DNA from: Chrysomallon squamiferum
Taxonomy: Eukaryota; Mollusca; Gastropoda; Neomphalida; Peltospiridae
Assembly (NCBI GenBank): GCA_012295275.1
Contig: CM022674.1
Location: 13,159,864 to 13,189,863, forward strand
DNA: 30,000 bases
Reading direction: 5' to 3'
Part shown: in pieces, positions 9,504 through 18,870 of the stretch
How positions within the stretch are numbered: the stretch's first letter is position 1
Layout: every line of letters begins with the position of its first letter
Translations under genes and position numbers: made by a program
Notes under the pieces: generated by a model
Database searches by the model: none
What the model was told of the DNA's origin: nothing
What the model saw: only the letters and a program-made list of their open reading frames with translations

Positions 9504-9722
9504 TCTCCCCCCACACCACCCAACCACCCACAGCCATGGCTTGACCCCTTGAAATGATCGTCATAGTGACATTTAGATATCTTATTTACCATCGACTGTA
9601 CAGCCAAGTTGTCCTCCCCCCACCACCCGACCCCCCTTGCCATCATGGCTTGACCCCGTGAAATAGTCTGTCTTAGTGATATTTAGATATTCTTGTTTGC
9701 CCTTGACTGCAGAGCCAAGTTG
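9504..9722. repeat. 109-bp direct tandem duplication with C-rich leader
   Basis: Copy A (about 9504-9611) and copy B (about 9612-9722) share, in order: a C-rich leader (CTCCCCCCA...), CATGGCTTGACCCC (from 9535 and 9644), TGAAAT, ACATTTAGATAT versus ATATTTAGATAT, TCGACTG versus TTGACTG, and AGCCAAGTTGT. The offset between matching words is 109-110 bp. The copies are diverged but the order is fully kept. Confidence 0.85.
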
Positions 9723-10240
9723 TTTTTGTTCGGTGACCGCTGGTCAGTTGGATAAACAAATACCCTTTGTGAAGGTGTTGACCAAATCCGAGATGGGTTT
9801 ATTTATCAGCAAATATTAGATCTTTACACGGGGTTTTTGTGTGACCCGTACCAAAGTTGTTGTTTTTTTTGTCTGTTTGTCTGTTTGTCTGTGTGTTTCT
9901 GGTAGGTTTCAAGTGTGATACAACAGTCCTGACTCACTGTCAAATACAAATACAAGTCTGGAAATTTATTTTGTTTTATTTATTATGGATCAGTGAATTT
10001 GGTGATCTTGTTGTTTTTAGATTATCTGTAGGAGATTTGTGGTTTCCTTGGTTTTATGGGTTTATGTTAGAAAGATTCTGTTGTTGTTAAAATAATCTCA
10101 TGTGACTGTCTATCACTGAACTGTGTAATTTTATAAACAAATACAGATATATCACAAGCACGCATGTATTCATAAAATAAATATTTTCAGTAATCTTGGA
10201 CATGTAATTATAGAAATCTATATTAATAGTTTAATATTTG
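9723..10240. other. Unique AT-rich DNA
   Basis: Contains a short TCTGTTTG repeat at about 9870-9895. A short plus-strand open frame (9857-10090) is Phe/Leu/Val-rich and unconvincing. Confidence 0.6.
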
Positions 10241-10455
10241 TGTTGTAAAGACTGAGAACTTGTTAAAAAACAAACTGAAATATCTCTGAGAACACTGATG
10301 GTCTTGTTTAAAACAGCACACATCTCTCTTTTCCTCTGTTTTGGTATCAGTTTGTCTGTCACTAACAAACATGTTATTAAACACACATTTATAAAAGCCA
10401 CAGATGTGATAAGATAAATAAATTCATATTCATAACATTTATATTACTAAGATTT

Positions 10456-10534
<79 letters not shown>

Positions 10535-11560
10535 ACACATTACTAAAGCCTACATTTATCTACATGAAGTAATGACAATACACTGATATTAATAACATAA
10601 AGATTGAGATCTTGTAAAATAAAAATAAAATTTGTCCACAAACTGGAAACTAACTGATGAAAGATTTACTAGATAACTTTATCTGTGTTTATTTCACTGG
10701 AAAACAAATCTGTATTAAAATAAAGACATCAGTAACAACTTGTTACTAAGACTTTATTACTTAAATAAAATAATATACATTTTTACTCAATCCAAGATTT
10801 ATATATATCAGTATCTGTGTTTATTTCACTGGAAAACAAATCATTGTCTGTATTAAAATAACAGCACTAATAACACCATTTATCAAGTTATTAATCTTTA
10901 TTAACTAAATAAATAAAAGCAATTTTAACTATAACTTTATTTAGTACAAAATTTATTTGATCTATAGTTATTTTGCAAGAAAAAAAACAGACATCAATGA
11001 TAAAATATTAGTGATAATAACAAAATGTCTTCATTGCTATATCAAAGCTGTATTTGTTGTAATTAATATGAGATTTAAAATATTCAGGTTTCTGGCTTAA
11101 TAGATAAATTAACACTGTCAGTATTTCAATAGAAAATCTAGATATCACCAAAGACAAAATGTTAGTTATCATATCAAAATGTCTTCAATTATTATTATAA
11201 CTAAACTTCTAATAAATATTCAGATTCAAAATATACCCTGGTTTAACTGATAAACTGACACTAACATTATCTGTTTCAATAGAAAATACAGATATCACAA
11301 AACACTGACACCATGATAGCAGTCAGATCAAAATGTCTCTATTACTCTAACAAGCTACAGTTAAAAATCTATTCAGGGTTTGATCTGCTGTATAAGATTG
11401 CCAGTGATTATTTCAGTAGATAATATTGATATCATTAATTAGCAGTATGTTGGGATCATGTCAAAAATATCTTTATTACTAGATCTGAGCTAGAACCATT
11501 TTAGATAAGTATGAGATTTAAATCTATTTGTGGTCTGGTTTTGTTGATACCTAGATGTAT
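10241..11560. repeat. Decayed satellite-like array, monomers about 132-152 bp
   Basis: A motif of the form TTTCAnTnGAAAA recurs at 10692, 10824, 10972, 11124, 11274 and 11411, giving spacings of 132, 148, 152, 150 and 137 bp. Each is followed in order by an AGATATCA-like word, by ATCAAAATGTCTTCATTACT-like sequence (around 11025, 11175 and 11325; an ATATCTTTATTACT variant near 11470), and by an ATGAGATTTAAAATATTCAGG-type segment before CTGGTTTAACTGATA. Earlier sequence (AAAGACTGAGAACTTG near 10248 and AAAGATTGAGATCTTG near 10600) suggests still older copies, split by the CT/CA microsatellite. No open frame runs through it. Confidence 0.75.
10454..10539. repeat. Compound (TC)n-(CA)n microsatellite
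   Basis: About 30 bp of TC passes into about 50 bp of CA, inside the decayed satellite region. Confidence 0.95.
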
Positions 11561-11569
11561 GATAACTTT

Positions 11570-11620
11570 TAAATAAATAAAATAAATAAAATAAATAAAT
11601 AAATAAATAAATAAACAAAC
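11570..11620. repeat. (AAAT)n microsatellite
   Basis: AAATA and AAAT units, about 50 bp. Confidence 0.9.
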
Positions 11621-12269
11621 AGAACAAAAGTCTTCCATCTTGTTATTACTTTATTACAACAAACACATTTTTTTTTTTCTCTCTGAATTCAATAATCTAT
11701 CGGGAATACTTTTAAACAAAACATTGCAAAATTCTATTTTATTTATTTATAAACCTTTTACTTCTTAATTTTTAATCTTTTTTTTCACATATATATATAT
11801 TTTTTTAATCTTTGTTTTTTCATGACTCTCTTCCTACCTTTCTTTCCCCTCGAGGTTTTTCATGTTTGAAATCATTTGGCAAATAATTTATGTGTGTTTG
11901 AGAGGAAAAAGACAAAAATGTCGACCTAACTTTTTCTGCAGAAGTTTCAAGTCAGGTCATTAATTATACAATGACTTTGAATGTTGATGAGAAAATCAGA
12001 ATTCTTGAGAGATAGATACGTTTACTTGAAGAATGTTGCTCTTAGTAAAGAGTTGGTCTTATTGTACAGGTTCCTGTCTCTCTCTCTGTTACTGGTTAAT
12101 TTCATTCAAGTTTTTGTGATTGAGATAGAAAATTAATAAATAAATAAATATATAGACAAATAAATAAATAAAGAATGATTGGAAATGTAAATTATAATAT
12201 ACTGAAAATAAATAAAAGAAGTGTAAAGATGAAAATATTTTTAAGAAACTGGAATCGATAAGCAGCTAT
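11621..12269. other. AT-rich non-coding DNA
   Basis: Holds a T run near 11669, a short ATATAT stretch near 11790, a short CT run near 12076 and AAAT units near 12133-12170. No gene is seen. Confidence 0.7.
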
Positions 12270-12290
12270 AACAACAACAATAGCAACAGC

Positions 12291-12350
<60 letters not shown>

Positions 12351-12407
12351 AATACAATAATAAAATAAAATAAAATAAAATAAAATAAAATAAAATAAAA
12401 TAAAATA
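12270..12407. repeat. (CAA)n followed by (AAAAT)n microsatellite
   Basis: About 78 bp of CAA/ACA, interrupted at its start by TAGCAACAG, then after a short ATAATAC junction about ten AAAAT pentamers (12358-12407). Confidence 0.95.
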
Positions 12408-13193
12408 TAAATAAATTAAAATTTTAATATTCGTAAGACAATATCTTCCCTTAATACCAACAGCTTGTATAAACCTTTGTTATTTTCATTATTTGTTTAT
12501 ATATATAATGAATTCTGGTCGGAACAGGAGAAAACAGATGAGGTCACTGAAATAGATAACTGACTCCGCAGATCTGTAATACATCTTGAGTAAATACAGA
12601 TTGGTTTGTGCTGATCTGTACACATGATAAAATCATAACTACTCCATACTGCGTGATTTTTTTTTATTTTAACATATTTGTGTTTAGACTTTGTAAACTG
12701 ATACATCTGGCTTGTTAAAGAAGGAACAAAAATCTTCCTCTTCAGAGGAGAGTCATGTGGGCAGACAACTGTTGATGTAAACCATGGGGGGGCTGGGTGG
12801 CTCTAATTTCAGATAAATATCGGAGGAGAATGTCATTGTTAGGAATGCATTGGGTGAAATTTTCTTGTTTGTTAACGTAGTGTTGTGTTTCAGAAGCTTT
12901 TCTTTTCCAACACAAGCGATGTGAGCAGGAGATGAATTGTATTTAAGCCGATAGGCAAGGGAGATAAGTAAATCTAATAGGATAGCAAAGGGAGGTAAAC
13001 TCGACGTGAGTGATGACATGTAGCGATAGCGCTGTCGGTGTAAATGGAATTCTGCAATCAGGTCTGACAAGAGGAGGTGTCTGTGAGTCAGTGTGTGTGT
13101 TCGTTATTTCATTTCTCACATTTAGTTATTTATGGGGTTTTTTTAGTTTTTATTTATGAGCTAATATTTGAGACACATTGCAAAAATAAGGTT
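12408..13193. other. Mostly unique sequence, no gene called
   Basis: GC rises between about 12730 and 13080. A minus-strand frame of 105 codons (12753-13070) is open and not low-complexity, but I recognise no domain, and frames of this length are expected by chance at this composition. An acceptor-like GTTGTGTTTCAG on the plus strand ends at 12892 but leads into stops in all three frames. Confidence 0.55.
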
Positions 13194-13210
13194 GCACACA
13201 CACAGACACA

Positions 13211-13278
<68 letters not shown>

Positions 13279-13294
13279 AACACACAGACAAATA
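13194..13294. repeat. (CA)n microsatellite
   Basis: About 100 bp of CA with GACA and CAAA interruptions at the ends. Thr-His and Val-Cys frames here are artefacts. Confidence 0.96.
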
Positions 13295-13647
13295 AATACA
13301 CACAAACAATATTCATTATTCCTAAACCATACTTGCAAAAAAAAAAAACCAAAAATTGCAGAAATTTTAACTTTACTCTGTCTAAAGAAAAACCACTGCT
13401 GTGAAACCTTTCCTATCAAGAATCACAACGTTAATTAATGTAGTTAATTTTGTCTGCGACTTTCTCTCACCCTGGCATGAGTAAGAAAAATCAATTAATG
13501 CATTCTTCATTAGGGCTGGGTTCCTGTTAATTAAAATCACAGTTCTTGCAATACCACTTGAATAACTGGGATTTTTCTTAAACTTCATCACAGTTTTAGG
13601 ACCATTTCCTGTCGGTATATTTTTAAAAATTAATCTTGACATATTTT
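13295..13647. other. Unique AT-rich DNA
   Basis: A minus-strand open frame of 86 codons (13382-13642) has mixed composition but no recognisable domain or splice context. It is not called a gene. Confidence 0.55.
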
Positions 13648-13780
13648 TGTATGTATGTATGTATGTATGTGTGAATATATCTGTTTTCTGTATACAAGTC
13701 AGTAGATATGTATCTGTGCATATGTGTATGTATGTTTATGTATGTGTGTGCATGCTTGTTATGCAGGTATGTGTAAATGT

Positions 13781-13846
<66 letters not shown>

Positions 13847-13912
13847 TTGTGGGTGTGTGTGGGTGTGGATGTGGATGTGGATGTGGGTGTGTGGGTGGGT
13901 GTGGGTATCTAT
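13648..13912. repeat. Compound TATG / (GT)n / GGATGT / GGGTGT repeat
   Basis: Six TATG units (13648-13670) decay into TATGTGTG. A pure GT run follows (about 13785-13840), then TGGATG hexamers (about 13864-13884) and G-richer GGGTGT units. The G-rich end carries a G-quadruplex motif. Confidence 0.92.
13885..13905 (+). other. Putative G-quadruplex motif
   Basis: Four GGG triplets at 13885-13887, 13893-13895, 13897-13899 and 13903-13905 with loops of 5, 1 and 3 bases. This satisfies the usual G3 N1-7 pattern and is the only clear case I found in the window. Confidence 0.75.
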
Positions 13913-14331
13913 ATAGATAGGCAGATAGATAGTAACTTACAAGTGTACATTTTTACTTACATGTATTATTTACATCTAACAATATCTTACTCTAACCCTT
14001 ACTCTACCCACCATTCTAACTCTCACCCCTACCCTTTACCCTCCTGGTATCTGATTAAATAACACCCCCCATGCTGTGCAGCTGCTATCACTGAACAGTG
14101 GTTGGTCATGGAGATATCTTTTCAAAGAGTGGTCACAGCAGGGTATCTCAACACAAGATATCTCTGATACCTGCCCAGCCCTTTGATCTCCTCCTTGCCA
14201 GAGCTAAGCATCTTTTGTGAAAATCTTTTGTTTTCTTTACAATTTCCCTGTCACATGGCAAACTGGCAGTTAGGTAAATATTATCTTAAACCTCAGTTAG
14301 GTAAAACATCCTTATCTGATCTGCAGAGCTG
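13913..14331. other. Unique island with GATA-like dyads and a 27-bp duplication
   Basis: After a short GATA/CCCTAC-like transition the sequence is unique and less AT-rich. It holds a perfect 10-bp inverted repeat, GAGATATCTT (14111-14120) and AAGATATCTC (14155-14164). It also holds a direct 27-bp repeat (14267-14293 and 14294-14320) in which both copies start CAGTTAGGTAAA and contain TTATCT. No coding frame is convincing. It could be a regulatory element, by inference only. Confidence 0.5.
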
Positions 14332-14631
<300 letters not shown>

Positions 14632-15306
14632 AAAAAAATAAAAAATTCAAATAAAATAAAGTAAGATAAAAAATCAAATAATAAAGATTTAAAAAATCAT
14701 GTTAAAATTTAAGAACAAATAACAGAACAAAAATAAAAATAAAAAACCCAAAACAAAACAACACAAAACAACATAATATATCTGTTCACTTTTAACACTT
14801 TACAGAGAAGTAAACTCAACGCACTGTGTGTTCACGTAAGCAAACTGCACAGATTCGTCTTCACTGTTGATATTCGGAATTATAGAGCAGAAACCTCAAC
14901 ACAGGACAAGCAAAAACACTATATCAATTACATTCAGAGTGATTCTGAGTCGCTTTCAAAGCCGAATTACACACTGCAGGCTCGAGGGCCTCGATGATTT
15001 AAGAGCCAGCTCGAAGGGGAATGCTGGGAAGGGGAGCACGTCCAATCAGGCGAGCTATCACTCAGTATGACACGCCGTGATATATCGGACTGTTTGAACT
15101 GTACAAATTGATATCCACCAACACGGCAGCCTGATTAAACATACTTCTCAGATTGATCGCGACCCAGGGTCGGGCGCAGCGCCGGGCAGAGCGAAATCAG
15201 CCGAAGATGACATCTTCAAATAAATGTACCCAGTCGGATTAATATTTGTGTAATTGTCGGATCATTTTTAATAAACCTCGCGATATCGCAGATACAGATA
15301 GTCTCC
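14632..15306. other. A-rich flank, then a CpG-containing unique island
   Basis: 14632-14775 is A-rich. From about 14800 to 15300 GC and CpG rise. Two interrupted palindromes lie end to end: CGACCCAGGGTCG (15160-15172) and GGCGCAGCGCC (15173-15183). A third, GCGATATCGC, is at 15280-15289. The 67-codon plus-strand frame (14867-15070) matches nothing I know. A regulatory or promoter-like role is possible but unproven. Confidence 0.5.
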
Positions 15307-15307
15307 G

Positions 15308-15377
15308 ACTGTCTGTCTGTCTGTCTGTCTCTCTCTTCTGTTGTCTGTATGTCTCTGTCTCTGTCTCTCTCTTCTGT

Positions 15378-15430
<53 letters not shown>

Positions 15431-15440
15431 GTCTGTCTTT
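15308..15440. repeat. (TCTG)n and (TC)n microsatellite
   Basis: TCTG units, then two copies of a CTCTCTTCTGTTGTCTGT segment, then about 46 bp of pure TC and a few more TCTG units. Confidence 0.95.
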
Positions 15441-15661
15441 CCCAATTTGTTTCTCTCTCGGTTTTTAACAATATAATTATATCTATTGATAGACAGCTGT
15501 ATCAAATGGGTTGGTAAATTATCATATCAAAACCTGTTGGTAAGCGATGTTATCAAACCTGACAGTAAATTATAATATAAATAGTGGTAAATGTCATATT
15601 AGTCCTCTTGATAAGATATACAAGCATCTGTTACATGTACATTTTTCTGCTTGTATTATTC

Positions 15662-15678
15662 TGTGTGTGTGTGTGTGT

Positions 15679-15745
<67 letters not shown>

Positions 15746-15890
15746 TGTATATAGTATGTATGTATTTATATATTTGTGTGATTATATATGTGTGTTTATT
15801 TTGTATGTAAATATGTGCCTATGTGTAAGTATATGTGTGTGTATATGTATGTATGTATGTATGTCTGTCTGTGTGTGTGTGTGTGTGTGC
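15662..15890. repeat. (GT)n, (TCTG)n and (TATG)n compound repeat
   Basis: A GT run, interrupted once by TGTA, leads into about eight TCTG units (to 15744). Degenerate TATGTG sequence follows, then TATG units (about 15843-15862) and a short GT run ending near 15889. Confidence 0.93.
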
Positions 15891-16611
15891 GTGTTTCTGA
15901 TCTGTTTAAAACTGTTTATTATTCCACATCCATACACTCTCGTCTAGACAAAGCAATGTTAAAAATTCTCTGCTTGACAAGATTATAAATATTAGAGTCA
16001 CATGATTTGACTTTCATCAGTCAAAGCGGACAGCAGAGAAATCAGTGACAAACCAGCAAGTTAATAATATTCCAAGATTGCGTTTTGAATTAATCCTCCA
16101 GCCATCTTGATTAGAATATTGTCACGCAGATGACAAAGTGCTAACATTTATTCGTATATTAAATATATCAAAAATTATTTTTTTTTTTTTTTTTTACCCC
16201 TTTAGAGATGAAGTTTCAGTCGATTTTGTCTTATTTATGTTTTCATTGTTCTGTTAATGATGAGTTTATTTATTTATTTGATTAAAAATAAAAATCTGTA
16301 TAAATGATGAAATTGGTGTCTGAACACATTTGTGTTTCCGTGTGATATTGAAAGTGATTTTTTTTCCCAATTTTGTTTCATTTATTTTTTTTTTTCTTTT
16401 TCTTTACAGTTGTATTGATATAGCAACTGTTAAAATTATAGCTAATAGTTGTATCATACCCATAAATAATTGTTCATCACCATAGATGGATACAGTAACT
16501 TAATATTTAATAAATAATGCCGGTGAACTGTTAACAATGATGTTGACACAACACTTAGTAAATAATTAAACATACAGGCTTACTGTATAACATCAAAAAT
16601 TGATTTTTCAA
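15891..16611. other. AT-rich non-coding DNA
   Basis: Contains a perfect 7-bp inverted repeat TTTGACT (16006-16012) and AGTCAAA (16019-16025), a T run at about 16178-16195 and TTTA units near 16265. No gene is recognised. Confidence 0.6.
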
Positions 16612-16880
16612 GATCATGTATGGCGACATTATTCTGAATTTTGAAAACATTTCTTTGTCACATTTTTGACAGAATGTTTTGATGGTGTATTTAATGGCGA
16701 TATTAATACTGAAATTTTAATGTATTTTTTGGACATAACGCATCATATATGAAAATTTAAAAAAAGAAAAATCTATTCTAGTAGTGTATTAATGATGATA
16801 TTAACATGGAGATTGTTAAACTGTTCACATTTTTATTTACAATTTTATATCGAAAACATTTTTTAATTTTTGTAACAGGT
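16612..16880. repeat. Worn tandem repeat, about 70-100 bp units
   Basis: A segment of the form GATnnTGTATTAATGGCGATATTA recurs at 16612, 16681 and about 16780 with heavy divergence. Similar words (ATGGATACAGTAACTTAA near 16485 and ATGGATACGATAATGTAAC near 16882) suggest a longer decayed array. Confidence 0.45.
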
Positions 16881-17131
16881 GAATGGATACGATAATGTAA
16901 CTTAACTTTTTTTTATTTTTTTTTTATTCTAGTGATTTGATATATTGCTTAATATTTTATCGTCTAAACAGTAAATTTTAATAATGTTTGTTTTATGTCT
17001 TTTTTAACCTTTGGAAATGAAAGTTGATCCACCTATTATGTCTTTGTTCTAGACAATACTTTCAGCTGAAGTAAGTTTTCAAACTTCAGATCGTAAATGT
17101 GTCTTAAATTTAGGATTTAGTAATATGAGAA

Positions 17132-17450
17132 ATGCAAAACAGAGTTTTCACATTTGTGTGAATACATTAAAAAGAGTAGAAACATTTTCTTAAGACTTTT
17201 TTTTTTTTTTGGGACACATTTTTATGCATATATAGTTTTTGTGTGTATATACTAACATGCATGTGCATTCACATGCACACATATGCATATAAAGTGTAAT
17301 ACAAGACATGCAAAACAGAATTTTCATATTTATACACACATTAAGAAAGTAGAAATATTTCTGAAGACTTTTTTTGTTCGGGGTGGGGGGACACATTTTC
17401 TTATACATATGTAGGTTTTTGTGCAGGTCCCATAACATGCATGCATTACC
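17132..17450. repeat. 176-bp tandem duplication
   Basis: Copy 1 starts at 17132 and copy 2 at 17308, both with ATGCAAAACAGA. Shared blocks follow in order: TTTTCA, ACATTAA, AGTAGAAA, AAGACTTTTTTT, GGGACACATTT or GGGGACACATTT, then CATAT, AGTTTTTGTG or GGTTTTTGTG, and ATAACATGCATG or CTAACATGCATG. The second copy ends at about 17450. Confidence 0.85.
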
Positions 17451-17770
17451 ATCAATCTATTTCAGGAAAAACCCAAACAACAACAACAACAACACATTAA
17501 AAAACAGACAGCACACAATGTTGAATGTTTGATATTATATTTTAATGCTGATCTTGTAATCCTCAACAAATTAAACAGGAATTTAACCTTTTTTCTGCAG
17601 AATCTTGTCTAGACACTGTCAAACACCCATGTTCTTAATCCATTTTAATCTCTGAGTTATTTTACACAGGATTATCCTTTATCTCCAACCAGGATTAATG
17701 TTTGACACATATCAGTATCTTAATCCTAAGACAAATTTACGTAAACTATCGTTTTTGTCTAGGATTTAAA
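17451..17770. other. Unique AT-rich DNA
   Basis: Has a short CAACAA stretch near 17478 and the TAATCC motif cluster annotated separately. No gene is seen. Confidence 0.55.
17636..17726. promoter_or_regulatory. Cluster of four TAATCC motifs (both strands)
   Basis: TAATCC occurs at 17636-17641 and 17721-17726, and its complement GGATTA at 17669-17674 and 17692-17697: four in 91 bp. TAATCC is the known binding core of K50 homeodomains (Otx, Pitx, Goosecoid, Bicoid). That this cluster is used is inference only, because in AT-rich DNA some sites arise by chance. Confidence 0.3.
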
Positions 17771-18130
17771 ATGGGAACATTATTTTGAAATTATGATTAT
17801 TAATATGAAAAAAGTATTTGCAGAATTATGTAATGGAAATAAAATTATTCAAAAATAATATCTATTTAATGTTTTAAAAAGTATTTTTAGGTTTAAGCAA
17901 TGAAATGGAAATTGTCACTTTAAATAATATATATTTAATATTAAAAATATATTCATTTTTAAGTAATAATTATTTCTTTCAATTATAATTAGAAAGTGGA
18001 AATACTTTTTCTTTAAATAATAATAAACTTATATAATGTACTTAATAATTTAAGTATCAAAAAATGGAAATATTTATTTTAAATAATAAATATTTTATAT
18101 AATTATTTTATTTTTATTTAGTCAGTTTTT
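17771..18130. repeat. Worn AT-rich tandem repeat, about 62-91 bp units
   Basis: A word like ATGGAAAT followed by TTTAAATAATA recurs from 17771, 17833, 17905, 17996 and 18064. The spacing is irregular (62, 72, 91 and 68 bp), as expected for an old array with indels. Confidence 0.5.
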
Positions 18131-18737
18131 TATCTCATTCCACTTTTGTTATTTTATTTTCCATAAAGACATTTCTTGCTATTAAACCAATTTTAATGTC
18201 GAAATTTTAAAATTGTTATTATAACAGATGTAAAGCATTTTCATATTTTCAACATTCACTGTTATTTAATATCCAGATGTCTGTGTTATTTATTTTAAAT
18301 TTATATCTTGGCAGAATACTTTTTTCATTAATTATGTAGTATTAATATTTTTTTTTTTTTTTTTTTTTTTTATTTTTATATATTATTAGTTCTTTTATAT
18401 ATCATGTTGCATTACATTACTTGGCTTAAAGTGAATTCATTTCATAATTGTGTGAATTATGTTTGAATTAATTGAAGTAAAATAGTACCTGTTTAATGTG
18501 TTAAAATATTTCATTCTAACATCTGGCCTTTAATGTTAATTATTTCAAATTTCTGTTTTATTAAATTAGCCTGTTTAAAATGGCTGTACATTTGTTGTAA
18601 ATGATATCACTGTTATTTCAGTGATTTTAACTATTTTAAAATGTTTTATTATTATGTGACAATGTATGTTGTGATTTAATTTCATTACTAAAACTAAATT
18701 CTAGATTCATATTAACTTCATTAACTTCTGTATAATA

Positions 18738-18740
<3 letters not shown>
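18131..18740. other. Very AT-rich non-coding DNA
   Basis: Includes a T run of 24 at about 18348-18371. No gene or distinct element is visible. Confidence 0.7.
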
Positions 18741-18807
<67 letters not shown>

Positions 18808-18830
18808 CCCCTCCTTCTTCTTCCTCCTCA

Positions 18831-18867
<37 letters not shown>
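18741..18867. repeat. (CT)n, pyrimidine tract and (AT)n
   Basis: About 64 bp of pure CT, then CCCCCC and CTTCTTC-type pyrimidines, then about 36 bp of AT. Long homopurine-homopyrimidine mirrors like the CT part are capable of triplex formation. Confidence 0.95.

Positions 18868-18870
<3 letters not shown>

Noticed and set aside
9504-9640. C-rich leaders as G-quadruplex on the minus strand
   Set aside because: Each leader has only three usable runs within allowed loop lengths.
12753-13070. 105-codon minus-strand frame of mixed composition
   Set aside because: Frames of this length are expected by chance in 30 kb of this composition. No domain, homolog or convincing splice context was seen.
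13990-14045. CCCTAC/TAACCC-like words resembling telomeric repeats
   Set aside because: No regular hexamer period; only degenerate C-rich sequence.
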